NCBI GenBank assembly: GCA_017533785.1
Contig: JAFWII010000029.1
Span: forward strand, 1 to 64,000
Reading direction: 5' to 3'
DNA from: Erysipelotrichaceae bacterium
Lineage (GTDB): Bacteria > Bacillota_I > Bacilli_A > Erysipelotrichales > Erysipelotrichaceae
Length of the DNA stretch: 64,000 bases
Shown here in pieces: positions 48,123 to 56,859 of this stretch. Every line of letters starts with the position of its first letter. The stretch's first letter is position 1. The notes under the pieces are model-generated. The model saw only the letters and a program-made list of their open reading frames with translations. It had not been told where the DNA came from and searched no databases. A program made the position numbers and the translations under genes.

Positions 48123-48926
48123 TCAGTCTACAAGTGTTCCGGCCAGCGGCAGCCATTCAAGGACGCGGCGGATCGCAGGATCCCAGTAATCCCAGTTATG
48201 GATACCCGGGGATTCCTCGTACGTCAGGTCGATGCCTTCTGCCAGCATGGCGTCACGGAAACGCAGATTGGCTTCATATAAGAAGTCTTCGGTGCCGCAG
48301 CACTGATACAGTTTCGGAAGTCTTCCCTCCTTCTGACGTTTCGGCAGAAGGGCGAAGAGGTCGTCATCGCTTCCCTTGATCTCTCTGTCGCCGAAGATGT
48401 CTTCGATCGGCATTCTGGAAGTCGGGCCGCCCTTGAAGGTGCCGTCTTTGCTTCTTGCCGTCATGTCGAGACCGCCGGAAAGGCTGGCAGCCGCGCCGAA
48501 CATCTCCGGCTTCTCGCCCATCAGACGGAAGGTGCCGTAGCCGCCCATCGAAAGACCGGCGATGAAGGTATCTTCTCTTCTGGTCGAGACCGGGAAAGTA
48601 TTGTTGATGAATGCCGGAAGTTCTTCAAGCATATAGGTCATGAACTTGCCGCCGTGGACCATATCCACGTAGCAGCTGTTGGTCACCGAAGCGCTGACGA
48701 CACAGAGGGATTTCTCCTGCGCATAGCGTTCGATGCCGGTGTTTCTCGTCCAGACCGTGCAGTCACCGTGCATTCCATGAAGCAGATAGAGGACCTGATA
48801 CTTCTTTCCCTTGTAATAAGGCTTGGCATCCGGTTTGAACGGCTCATCCGGGGTCGGTAAGACGACCCGGATGTCCGTATTTGTAAACAACGTCGTCGAG
48901 AATAACTTAACGTCGATCAGTGCCAT
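48123..48926 (-). CDS. Esterase of the EstA/S-formylglutathione-hydrolase type
   Basis: 267 aa alpha/beta hydrolase. VLYLLHGMHGDCTVW is the oxyanion region, FIAGLSMGGYGTFRLMGEKP the nucleophile elbow (Ser about residue 122), CCGTEDFLYEANLRF the acid region and SPGIHNWDYWDPAI the catalytic His. Relatives hydrolyse short-chain or feruloyl-type esters. No signal peptide, so it acts on an imported ester or acyl-sugar. Placed between UlaG and the aldolase gene, it may remove an acyl group from the sugar taken up by the operon's transporter. Confidence 0.85.
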   Translation of the reverse strand: MALIDVKLFSTTLFTNTDIRVVLPTPDEPFKPDAKPYYKGKKYQVLYLLHGMHGDCTVWTRNTGIERYAQEKSLCVVSASVTNSCYVDMVHGGKFMTYMLEELPAFINNTFPVSTRREDTFIAGLSMGGYGTFRLMGEKPEMFGAAASLSGGLDMTARSKDGTFKGGPTSRMPIEDIFGDREIKGSDDDLFALLPKRQKEGRLPKLYQCCGTEDFLYEANLRFRDAMLAEGIDLTYEESPGIHNWDYWDPAIRRVLEWLPLAGTLVD

Positions 48927-48938
48927 AAGGACTTCTCC

Positions 48939-50045
48939 TTATAAGACGGAATCGAACGGTACGTTTCTCGGGTTCTCGAAGCAGTCTTCGAATCCGCGCG
49001 GATGGTGGTAGTACATGATGTCCTTATCCTGCGGATAGGTGTACTGACCGCCGACCTGCCAGAAGAACGGATGGAACTGGTAGTTGTTGCGCGGTTTCTT
49101 GAAGTCATAGACCAGACGGATCTCTTCGGTATCTGCCTGGAAGTTGCTCCAGATATCATGATGGATCGGGATAACGACCTTGCAGCGGAGAGACTCAGCC
49201 ATTCTCAGGATATCGACGGAAGTCATCTTATCCTGGATACCGATCGGGTTTTCACCGAAGGCGCCGAACGCGACATCGATGTCATGTTCCTTGCCGTGCT
49301 TCGCGAAGCCGATGGAGAAGTGGGAGTCACCGGAATGATAGATGTTTCCGCCCGGAGTCTTGATCAGGAAGTTGACGGCCTTTTCATCCATATCGGTGAG
49401 CAGGTTCTTGCCGGCAAGTTCTTCTCTGTCCGGTCCTGTGGAATCGGTCGTGACGAGGCAGGTACGGTCGAAGGCTTCGAGACATACGATCTCGAGGTCC
49501 TTGAACTTGAAGGAATCGCCAGGCTTGACAACTCTGCAGCGGTCAGCCGGAACACCCCATTTCTGCCATAATTCACAGGATTTCAGCGGTCCGATGAACG
49601 GTACCGGGATCTCGTTGCCGTTTTCATCAGTCGTGGTCATACCGGATTTGATGACATGAGCAGCCCATTCTTCGCTCATATGATCGTGATGGTAGTGAGT
49701 AGCCAGAACTGCGTCGACATGTTTGAAAGCGAACGGATCGATAACGAACGGTACGTTGCGGAGGTTCGGCTGCATCTTGCGGGCACCGCTCATGTTGGCC
49801 ATCTGATGTCCGACAGCCATCTTGCCGTTGCCGTGTGTGCGTTTGCCGTTACCGGTCCAGAGGTCGATCGTGATGTTGGTGTTGGCCGGGGTCTTCATCC
49901 AGATGCCGACACAGCCGAGCCACCACATGGAAACGTTTCCTGCCGGAACTTCCTTTTCTTCGATCTCTTCAACAAGCCATGTTCCCCATTCCGGGAAGGT
50001 CTTCTTGATCCACGATTCTCTGGTGATTTCGTCGATTAAGCTCAT
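48939..50045 (-). CDS. ulaG: L-ascorbate-6-phosphate lactonase UlaG homologue
   Basis: 368 aa, aligned along its whole length with E. coli UlaG from memory: [49 protein letters not shown] and [16 protein letters not shown] all match. The metal motif is [15 protein letters not shown] (D/H differences at one position from E. coli), with [20 protein letters not shown] further on. UlaG opens the lactone of L-ascorbate-6-phosphate to 3-keto-L-gulonate-6-phosphate. No Ula PTS gene is seen; an ABC importer lies directly upstream. The substrate may thus be a related lactone phosphate. Confidence 0.9.
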   Translation of the reverse strand: MSLIDEITRESWIKKTFPEWGTWLVEEIEEKEVPAGNVSMWWLGCVGIWMKTPANTNITIDLWTGNGKRTHGNGKMAVGHQMANMSGARKMQPNLRNVPFVIDPFAFKHVDAVLATHYHHDHMSEEWAAHVIKSGMTTTDENGNEIPVPFIGPLKSCELWQKWGVPADRCRVVKPGDSFKFKDLEIVCLEAFDRTCLVTTDSTGPDREELAGKNLLTDMDEKAVNFLIKTPGGNIYHSGDSHFSIGFAKHGKEHDIDVAFGAFGENPIGIQDKMTSVDILRMAESLRCKVVIPIHHDIWSNFQADTEEIRLVYDFKKPRNNYQFHPFFWQVGGQYTYPQDKDIMYYHHPRGFEDCFENPRNVPFDSVL

Positions 50046-50069
50046 AGTTCTTTCTCCTTTTTTGATTTA

Positions 50070-51083
50070 CTAAGCCGCCTTCTTTGAAAGACGTCTCTTT
50101 AAGTTGTTGAGCGGGGTGCCGGGCTGATTCGCCATATCCATAGCTACCGCTACGATGATGATGATACCCTTCGCCATATCCTTATAGATAGACGGAACGC
50201 CCATCAGGTTCATACCGTTTTCGATGACACCGATCAGGAAGGCACCGAGGATTGCGTTCTGGATGGAACCGGAACCACCACGCATGGAGACACCGCCGAC
50301 GACGATGGCAGCCAGGACGTTGTTTTCGTAGTTCTTCGCCTGTCCCGCGGAAGCCTGCTGGTTCATACTGGAAAGAACGAAACCGGCTAAAGCGCCCATG
50401 AAACCGGAGATGATGTAGGCGATCAGGATGACTTTACGAGCCGGGACACCGGACAGTTCGGAAGACTGACGGTTGCCGCCGACGGAGTAGACCTGACGGC
50501 CGTAAACAGTATGGTTCAGAATGATGTAGGCAAACAGAATGCATGCCAGCATGATGTAGACCGGGATCGGGATACCGAGCCAGCGGACCTGTCCGATGTA
50601 GTCCATCAGCGTACAGCCGTTGACATAGATCAGGGTGTTGCTGGTGACCAGCTGAACGAAACCGTAGAGGACTTCGTTGGTAGCCAGGGTCAGCAGGAAG
50701 GCCGGGATGTTGAATCTCGAGAGGATCAGACCATGGATCAGACCGCTCAGGACGCCTGCGCCGAGACCTAAGAAGATCGCCAGTGCGACGTTGCTGCCGC
50801 CGACACCCTTGTTGAGGATCGTCATAGCGACGATCGCGCCGGATAATGCCGCGTTACCGGATACGGTACGGTCGATGCCGCCAAGCAGGACTGCGAAGCA
50901 GGCACCGCAGATCATGATACCGATCAGGGATACGGAGTAAAGAATATTGACAAGGTTCTTATAGCTGAAGAAGGTACCTTTTGTCGCGATCGTGAAGAAG
51001 ACAGCCAGGATCAGCAGAACGAGGATACGGCTGCTGCCGAGGATCGCCTTTACGACCGGATTGTTCTTAACGCTGTTGCTCAT
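50070..51083 (-). CDS. Sugar ABC transporter permease 2 (operon B)
   Basis: 337 aa, RbsC-like, with about nine membrane helices. FAVLLGGIDRTVSGNAALSG and AAIVVGGVSMRGGSGSIQNA are the conserved loops. The C-terminus is short and basic (NLKRRLSKKAA). It partners with the second permease encoded at 52608-53624. It lies two bases after the ATPase gene. Confidence 0.9.
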   Translation of the reverse strand: MSNSVKNNPVVKAILGSSRILVLLILAVFFTIATKGTFFSYKNLVNILYSVSLIGIMICGACFAVLLGGIDRTVSGNAALSGAIVAMTILNKGVGGSNVALAIFLGLGAGVLSGLIHGLILSRFNIPAFLLTLATNEVLYGFVQLVTSNTLIYVNGCTLMDYIGQVRWLGIPIPVYIMLACILFAYIILNHTVYGRQVYSVGGNRQSSELSGVPARKVILIAYIISGFMGALAGFVLSSMNQQASAGQAKNYENNVLAAIVVGGVSMRGGSGSIQNAILGAFLIGVIENGMNLMGVPSIYKDMAKGIIIIVAVAMDMANQPGTPLNNLKRRLSKKAA

Positions 51084-51084
51084 A

Positions 51085-52605
51085 TTACGCAGCCTCCTTT
51101 GTCTCGTTTACAAAACCGGAGCTTGCGAGCAGGATGTCTTCCTGAGTAGCGACGCCGTTATTGAATTCCTTGATGATTCTGCCTTCACGCATAACGATGA
51201 TGCGGTGAGCAACACGCAGGACTTCCGCGATATCCGAAGATACCATCAGTACGGCAACACCCTTGCTTGCCAGATCTTCGATAATGTTGTAGATCTCGTC
51301 TTTCGCGCCGATATCGATACCGACAGTCGGTTCGTCGATCAGAACGACTTTCAGATCACGGGTAAGCCATTTACCTAAGACGGCTTTCTGCTGGTTACCA
51401 CCGGAGAGGTTACCGACCTGGACATTCGGGTTAGCCGGACGGAGGTCTGTCAGCTCAACGGCTTTGCGGCCAAGCGCGTCTTCATCTTTCTTATTGACGA
51501 AACCGCCCTTTGCGATCTTGTCATAGCTTGTCAGCGCGACGTTGCCTGTTACGGTAAGCAGCGGGGAGAAGCCCTGAGTACGACGGTCTTCCGGGATCAG
51601 ACCGAAACCGTTCGCAACGGATTTCTTGATCGTCGGTTTGATGGGCTTGCCTTCGAAGATGATCTCGCCCTTATCAAACGGATCCGCACCGTAGATCGAA
51701 CGGACGACTTCGGTACGTCCGGAACCGACCAGACCGGTCAGAACGAGAACTTCGCCTTTTTTGACCTGGAAGCTGACATCGTAGTAGTAACCGAGATGTG
51801 TCAGATTCTTGACTTCGAGTTCCGTTTCGGCATCACTGGTGTGCAGTGCACGGGAAGCGGTGGATTCGGAGATCTCCTTACCGATCATCATCTTGACGAC
51901 TTCGGACGGAACGATGTTTTCCTTTTCGATAACACCGGCATTCTTACCATCGCGCAGGATCGTGATGCGGTCGGAGAGGTTGAATACTTCTTCCAGACGG
52001 TGAGAGATATAGATAATGGAAACGCCTCTGTCGCGGAGCTGGTTGATGATCTTGTAGAGCAGTTCGGATTCTCTGGAGGACAGAGAAGCGGTCGGCTCGT
52101 CCATGATGATCAGTTTTGCTTCGGTAGCAAGGGCTTTCAGGATTTCGACCATCTGTTTCTGGGCAACGGACAGTGTTTCGACGATGTCAGTCGCCTTTAC
52201 CGGGAAGCCGTAGCGATCGATCAGTTCCTGGATCTGTTTCTTTTCGGAAGCGTCGGAAATGAAACCGAATTTGCTGGTTTCCTTACCGAGAAGGATGTTT
52301 TGATAAACGGAAAGGGTCGGAACTAAGGATAATTCCTGGAAGATGACCGCGATACCAGCCTCAGCTGCGTCTTCACGGCTGTTGATCTCGATCTCTTTGC
52401 CATCCATAAAGATCTGTCCGCCGTCTTTGGAATAAACGCCGGTCAGGATCTTGATCAGGGTCGATTTACCTGCACCGTTTTCTCCTAACAGCGCATGGAC
52501 TTCGCCCTTGCGAACATCGAAGTTGACATGGTCAAGCGCATGGACATGAGCGAATATCTTTTCGATATTCTTCATCTCAAACAATAATTCGTTCTTTTCA
52601 CTCAT
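51085..52605 (-). CDS. Sugar ABC transporter ATPase, RbsA/MglA type (operon B)
   Basis: 506 aa with two ABC domains. Domain 1: Walker A LLGENGAGKSTLIKIL, signature LSVAQKQMVEILKALA, Walker B IIMDEPTASLS. Domain 2: GLVGSGRTEVVRSIYG, LSGGNQQKAVLGKWLT and VLIDEPTVGID. It energises sugar uptake. It lies between the two permease genes and is only two bases from each, so the cluster is transcribed as one. Confidence 0.93.
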   Translation of the reverse strand: MSEKNELLFEMKNIEKIFAHVHALDHVNFDVRKGEVHALLGENGAGKSTLIKILTGVYSKDGGQIFMDGKEIEINSREDAAEAGIAVIFQELSLVPTLSVYQNILLGKETSKFGFISDASEKKQIQELIDRYGFPVKATDIVETLSVAQKQMVEILKALATEAKLIIMDEPTASLSSRESELLYKIINQLRDRGVSIIYISHRLEEVFNLSDRITILRDGKNAGVIEKENIVPSEVVKMMIGKEISESTASRALHTSDAETELEVKNLTHLGYYYDVSFQVKKGEVLVLTGLVGSGRTEVVRSIYGADPFDKGEIIFEGKPIKPTIKKSVANGFGLIPEDRRTQGFSPLLTVTGNVALTSYDKIAKGGFVNKKDEDALGRKAVELTDLRPANPNVQVGNLSGGNQQKAVLGKWLTRDLKVVLIDEPTVGIDIGAKDEIYNIIEDLASKGVAVLMVSSDIAEVLRVAHRIIVMREGRIIKEFNNGVATQEDILLASSGFVNETKEAA

Positions 52606-52607
52606 GG

Positions 52608-53624
52608 TTATTTACCTGCATTTTCCTTTTCACGTGCCAGAGCAGCAGCTCTTGTTGTACGCTTCTGCATGAATTCGTTGTAGTAAGCGTCGAATACGAG
52701 CATCAAAACGATGATAGTACCACTGATGATGGACTGCTGTGCGGTCGTCATGTTGAACTTCAGGACACCGTTACGCAATACCTGCATGAACAGGACACCG
52801 ATCAGAGTACCGATCATGTCACCGCGGCCGCCGGAGAAAGCTGCGCCGCCGATAACAGCAGCAGAGATCGCCTGCAGGTTCAGAGCAGTACCGGTATTAA
52901 CGTCACAGGTGCCGTTACGGCCCAGGGTGAACATGGCAGCTACGAAGGACATGAATCCTGCGATAGTGAAGGCAACCATCTTGACCTTGATGAAGCTGAT
53001 ACCGGAATACTCTGCAGATTTGCGGTTTGCGCCCATCGCGTAGATATATGTACCCATCTTGGTTTTCTTCAGGAAGATCTGCATGACCACTGTCAGGATC
53101 AGCCATACGATCGTAACATAATAGATACCGTTCGGCAGTCTGCCGCCGAGGGCAGCCATCGTCGGGTTCTTGATCATTTCAGAAGTGATCGAACCATACT
53201 GGTTACGGACAGCCAGGACATAGGTGATTCCCTGGAAGATCATACCTGTCGAAAGTGTGGCGACAAAGTCCGGAACCTGAAGGATAGCGACGACGAAGCC
53301 GTTGAACAGACCGGAGAGCAGACCGCCCAGCAGGCTGAGCAGAACGATCGCGATCAGTGACATAGCGGTGTAGTGGTAGAGGTGTGCAAAGATCATGCAG
53401 CACATACCGACAGCCAGACCTCCGGAAAGGTTGTTACCGCCGGTGATGATACATGTCGTGACACCTATAGCAATAAGGCCGATGAAGGCCGCTTCACGCA
53501 GCATCGAAGTAATGTTGTCCCATGAGAGGAAAGTGTCGGTCGTCAGCGTAAAGACAACGGTCAACACTATCAACAGAACAAGTGAAATGATTCGACGCAG
53601 CGTTTCCTGTCTCATTTGTTTCAT
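52608..53624 (-). CDS. Sugar ABC transporter permease 1 (operon B)
   Basis: 338 aa, RbsC-like. TTCIITGGNNLSGGLAVGMC and SAAVIGGAAFSGGRGDMIGT are the signature loops. The N-terminal helix follows a basic start (MKQMRQETLRRIISLVLLIV). The C-terminal tail is long and charged. It follows the binding-protein gene after a 92-bp gap with a hairpin. Confidence 0.9.
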   Translation of the reverse strand: MKQMRQETLRRIISLVLLIVLTVVFTLTTDTFLSWDNITSMLREAAFIGLIAIGVTTCIITGGNNLSGGLAVGMCCMIFAHLYHYTAMSLIAIVLLSLLGGLLSGLFNGFVVAILQVPDFVATLSTGMIFQGITYVLAVRNQYGSITSEMIKNPTMAALGGRLPNGIYYVTIVWLILTVVMQIFLKKTKMGTYIYAMGANRKSAEYSGISFIKVKMVAFTIAGFMSFVAAMFTLGRNGTCDVNTGTALNLQAISAAVIGGAAFSGGRGDMIGTLIGVLFMQVLRNGVLKFNMTTAQQSIISGTIIVLMLVFDAYYNEFMQKRTTRAAALAREKENAGK

Positions 53625-53660
53625 AAATTAGACTCCTTATTTACTACGTTTTTTTATGAA

Positions 53661-53691
53661 AATCGACTGGGTTTATCCCACCCAGTCGATT
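53661..53691 (-). other. Hairpin between binding-protein and permease genes (operon B)
   Basis: A 12-bp stem (AATCGACTGGGT / ACCCAGTCGATT) with a 7-nt loop, followed on the minus strand by TTTCAT. Like the one in operon A it probably favours high expression of the binding protein. Confidence 0.65.
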
Positions 53692-53716
53692 CGCAAAATC
53701 TTTAGACTAAACGGAA

Positions 53717-54796
53717 TTACCAACGCATATCCGGTGTGATGGAGCTGACGTTGCTTGCATCAACCGTGATCGGAGGCATCTTTGTGACCGGAGTCTTTGT
53801 GAATGTGCTTGTGTCGATGTTACTGTTCAGGTACAGCATCATGATACGAGCAGCTGTCTTACCCTGTTCCTTACAGTTGGTGTAGACAGTACCTGTGATG
53901 ATACCCTGTTCGATGTATTCCAGAGCCTTTGTTTCACCGTTAGCGCCCCAGATGATGATGTCGCCGCTCTTACCAGCGTTCTGAACTGCCATACCGGCAC
54001 CTTCAGCCATCTGATCGTTATGAGCGAAGACAGCGTCGATTTCATCACCATACTTTGTGAGGTAGTCGTTCATCAGGTTCTGAGCCTTTTCCATGTTCCA
54101 GTCAGCCGGCTGGGAATCCAGAACTTCGATGTTCGGGTATTCGGACTGAAGTACGGACATGAAGCCGTCCTGCAGCTTAACGCCACGAGCAGCGCCGACT
54201 GTAGCCTCGATGATGACGATCTTGCCTTCTCCACCAAGAGCATCACCGATACGACGAGCGATGACCTGGCCAGCTTCGAAGTCGGTCATGGAAACTAATG
54301 CAGCATGCGGTTCAGTTGTACCCATGTTGATGCAGACGACCGGGATACCAGCTTCTTCAGCTTCACGTACAGAAGCGGAGAGGACATCCGGGTTGATTGT
54401 CTGTAAGAAGATTCCGTCATAACCCTGAGCAACTAAGTCGGAGATGATCTTAGCTTCCTGTTCAGCATCGCCTTCCGGATCGAAGACGTTTAATGTTGTG
54501 TTGGACCAGTAGCTTAATTCTTCACGGATACCGTTGCCCCATGCAGTAGCGTTAGCTTCGGAAGCACGAGTCGGAACCCAAGCGAACTTCATCTCGTCTT
54601 CGTAAGGATTCTTTGTTCTTTCAACAAAGCCGAGACCACCAGTTGTTGCGGTGTTGTTGTCTGTGTTTGTGTTTGTGTCAGCAGCCGGTGTGTCGTTGTT
54701 AGCCGGTTTTGTGTCGTTTGCAGCGTTAGCGGATCCACAAGCAGCCAGAGAGACTACGAGCAGAAGGCTAACCAGAATTGCAGCTAATTTTTTCAT
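53717..54796 (-). CDS. Sugar-binding lipoprotein (RbsB-like), operon B
   Basis: 359 aa from the ATG at 54796 (AAGGAAAAA upstream; the earlier in-frame codon has none). Lipobox LVVSLAACGSA (Cys20), an Asn/Thr/Asp linker, then the type-1 binding fold: MKFAWVPTRASEANATAWGN, GYDGIFLQTINPDVLSASVR, IDAVFAHNDQMAEGAGMAVQ and IIIWGANGETK. First gene of operon B. It is only distantly like the operon A binding protein, which suggests a different ligand. Confidence 0.92.
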   Translation of the reverse strand: MKKLAAILVSLLLVVSLAACGSANAANDTKPANNDTPAADTNTNTDNNTATTGGLGFVERTKNPYEDEMKFAWVPTRASEANATAWGNGIREELSYWSNTTLNVFDPEGDAEQEAKIISDLVAQGYDGIFLQTINPDVLSASVREAEEAGIPVVCINMGTTEPHAALVSMTDFEAGQVIARRIGDALGGEGKIVIIEATVGAARGVKLQDGFMSVLQSEYPNIEVLDSQPADWNMEKAQNLMNDYLTKYGDEIDAVFAHNDQMAEGAGMAVQNAGKSGDIIIWGANGETKALEYIEQGIITGTVYTNCKEQGKTAARIMMLYLNSNIDTSTFTKTPVTKMPPITVDASNVSSITPDMRW

Positions 54797-54824
54797 CTGT
54801 TTTTCCTTTCCGGGCAAGCGCTGT

Positions 54825-54838
54825 TGAATGCGCTTACA
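54825..54838 (-). promoter_or_regulatory. cre-like site before operon B
   Basis: TGTAAGCGCATTCA on the minus strand matches the cre pattern with one mismatch and lies downstream of the predicted operon B transcript start. Confidence 0.45.
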
Positions 54839-54852
54839 TATTCCCTGCCTAT

Positions 54853-54882
54853 ATACTACCGATTACGCAAACAGACCGTCAA
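54853..54882 (-). promoter_or_regulatory. Promoter of operon B
   Basis: TTGACG (54877-54882), an 18-bp spacer and TAGTAT (54853-54858) on the minus strand. The leader is about 50 nt. Confidence 0.5.
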
Positions 54883-54980
54883 TGCTTTTCTGTTTTTTGC
54901 ACATAATTTCATCTTTTTTTCCATGAATTCGCTTACAAAAAGCCGAAAATGTCACATTTTCACAAATCTTTCATACAAGA

Positions 54981-54996
54981 ATGAAATTAATTTCAT
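54981..54996. promoter_or_regulatory. Palindrome ATGAAATTAATTTCAT, copy 1
   Basis: A perfect 16-bp palindrome about 100 bp upstream of the operon B promoter. A second copy overlaps the kinase promoter; both probably bind the SorC regulator. Confidence 0.6.
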
Positions 54997-55331
54997 TTTT
55001 CATATTTCATGTTTTTTGCCGAAGGATTAACAAATAGGACGTAAAGACTCCCTCTTTTTTCCAAACCTTTTACAATTATCTGTTTTGTTCTGCGAAACTG
55101 ATATATATATATATTCCCAATCATATAGCCCTGACTGACATGCCGATCAAAACAGATATCGACTTTCCTGCCATTGAAGTAATTGATTCAGCTGCAGAAT
55201 TTCTCAAAATCGTATTCAGCTTTCAAAATCATATCATGTTTATCACTTTGCACATATTTTCATCCATAAAGAAAATGTATCCGCTTCTATCTGCACATTT
55301 TAGTATATTGAAGTTTTTGCTCAGAGCAAAA

Positions 55332-55347
55332 ATGAAATTAATTTCAG
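55332..55347. promoter_or_regulatory. Palindrome ATGAAATTAATTTCAG, copy 2
   Basis: Matches copy 1 in 15 of 16 bases and covers the -35 region of the kinase promoter, as expected for a repressor site of the adjacent SorC gene. Confidence 0.6.
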
Positions 55348-55370
55348 TCGATGAATGAATATGCTACTAT
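55342..55370 (+). promoter_or_regulatory. Promoter of the kinase-SorC-aldolase operon
   Basis: An extended -10 TGCTACTAT (TACTAT at 55365-55370) with a poor -35 (TTTCAG) 17 bp upstream. Predicted start near 55377, 22 nt before the kinase ATG. Confidence 0.45.
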
Positions 55371-55398
55371 GGAAGTAACAGATTCAGGGGGAAACACT

Positions 55399-56859
55399 AT
55401 GAACATTCTATCTGTCGATGTCGGCACCACCAGCATGCGCGGCATCCTCTACAGCGCCAAGGGAAAGGAACTCTCTCTCGTCAGCCGTTTGACTCCTCTT
55501 ATTTTTATCGATAATTTCATTGAACAGGACGCGCTGGTCCTGAAGGACAAGCTTTTTGAGATCGTCCGTGAGACAGCTGAAGCCAATTCAGTTGATGCGA
55601 TTGTCGTGACCGCTTTCCGCTCCGCACCTGCCCTTTTCGATAAAGAAGGCAGACCGCTGAGCAACTTCATCATGTGGCAGGATACCCGCAACAAGGAGAT
55701 CTGTGAGCGCATCGCCCCCAGAAATAAAGAGATCTATCAGAAGGTCGGCGCAAAAGTGAACGCCGTCTTCACCGCTTCCAAGGTCACCTGGTTCAAGGAG
55801 CACCTGAACGAAGCCTATCAGAAAGCTTATAAAGCCCTGGTCGTGCCGGATTATCTGATCAACACGATGACAGGTGCCTTCACAAGCGACAAGACCTACG
55901 GCAGCCGCACCGGGATCATGAACATCTTCAGCTGTGACTACGACAAAGAGATGGTCGATCTGTATAATCTCGATCTCGAGAAGCTCCCGGAACTGGTCGA
56001 TGTCGGCTCGGTCGTCGGCTATACGACCGAAGAATTCGAAAAAGCGACCGGTGTCAAAACCGGCACCCCGGTCATCTCCTCCGGCGGCGACCAGCAGAAC
56101 TCCGCTCTCGGTCTGGGCGAACTGGATGAATCCTCTCTGGTCATCAACTGCGGAACCGGCGGCTTCATCATCTCGCTGGTCGATCAGCCTTATCTCGAGA
56201 ATGAGGCGATGATCTGCAACGCGTCCGCCGTACCGGGAAAATATGTCCTCGAATCGAACGTGCTCGCTTCCGCAGCTGCCCTGAACTGGATGCTGAAGGA
56301 ACTCTTCCCGGAACTGTGGAACGACGGCCATCCGGATTTCAAACGTTTCCACGAACTGGTCGGCAAATCCGCGCCCGGTGCCAACGGAGTACGCATCGTC
56401 CCGCTGTTCCAGGGCTGCGGCTCCCGTGACTGGAACCTCGACGCACGTGCCGGATTCACCCATATCTCGCTCGGCAACACCCGCAACGACCTTGGCAGAG
56501 CGATGCTCGAAGGAATTGCCGCAGAGATCGTCAAGAGTGTCCGCGGATTCCCGGAAAAGAGCCAGAATGTTTCCCGTATCTATGTCGGCGGCGGTCTGAC
56601 CAAGAGCGATCTCTTCGACCAGATCCTCTGTGACATGCTGGGCAAGCCGCTGGTCCGTTACGATGACGCCCAGGCGACTGCGATCGGTGCCTTTATCTCG
56701 GCGGCAGTCACCCTGAAACTGTACCCGGATTACGAGACCGCATTCGCGAAAGCCAGAGAAGGCGCCAAGACCTTCACCTTTGAACCCGACCCGGAGATGC
56801 ATGCCTTCTATCAGGATGTCATCCGGGACACCGAAGAAGTATATAAGAGTTTAAAATGA
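55399..56859 (+). CDS. FGGY-family carbohydrate kinase
   Basis: 486 aa from the ATG at 55399, which follows GGGGGAA; an ATG 16 codons earlier lacks a site. LSVDVGTTSMRGILYSAKGK is the phosphate-1 loop, FIMWQDTRNKE the sugar-binding region, VISSGGDQQNSALGLGELDE the catalytic-Asp region, and SRIYVGGGLTKSDLFDQILC the C-terminal FGGY part. It phosphorylates a sugar, polyol or keto-acid imported unphosphorylated. In context it could make L-xylulose-5-phosphate or phosphorylate ascorbate or ketogulonate. The family alone cannot tell these apart. Confidence 0.88.
   Translation: MNILSVDVGTTSMRGILYSAKGKELSLVSRLTPLIFIDNFIEQDALVLKDKLFEIVRETAEANSVDAIVVTAFRSAPALFDKEGRPLSNFIMWQDTRNKEICERIAPRNKEIYQKVGAKVNAVFTASKVTWFKEHLNEAYQKAYKALVVPDYLINTMTGAFTSDKTYGSRTGIMNIFSCDYDKEMVDLYNLDLEKLPELVDVGSVVGYTTEEFEKATGVKTGTPVISSGGDQQNSALGLGELDESSLVINCGTGGFIISLVDQPYLENEAMICNASAVPGKYVLESNVLASAAALNWMLKELFPELWNDGHPDFKRFHELVGKSAPGANGVRIVPLFQGCGSRDWNLDARAGFTHISLGNTRNDLGRAMLEGIAAEIVKSVRGFPEKSQNVSRIYVGGGLTKSDLFDQILCDMLGKPLVRYDDAQATAIGAFISAAVTLKLYPDYETAFAKAREGAKTFTFEPDPEMHAFYQDVIRDTEEVYKSLK

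Larger units (their letters stand above)
54797..55398. other. Divergent regulatory region between operon B and the kinase operon
   Basis: 602 bp, AT-rich, without a supported gene. It contains the operon B promoter and a cre-like site on the left, the kinase promoter on the right, and two copies of one palindrome (54981-54996 and 55332-55347). A run of alternating AT (ATATATATATAT near 55101) lies in the middle. Small reading frames here have no ribosome sites. Confidence 0.7.

Noticed and set aside
55101-55115. AT dinucleotide run as an origin or attachment site
   Set aside because: No DnaA-box cluster, integrase gene or flanking repeat nearby; it is probably just AT-rich promoter DNA.
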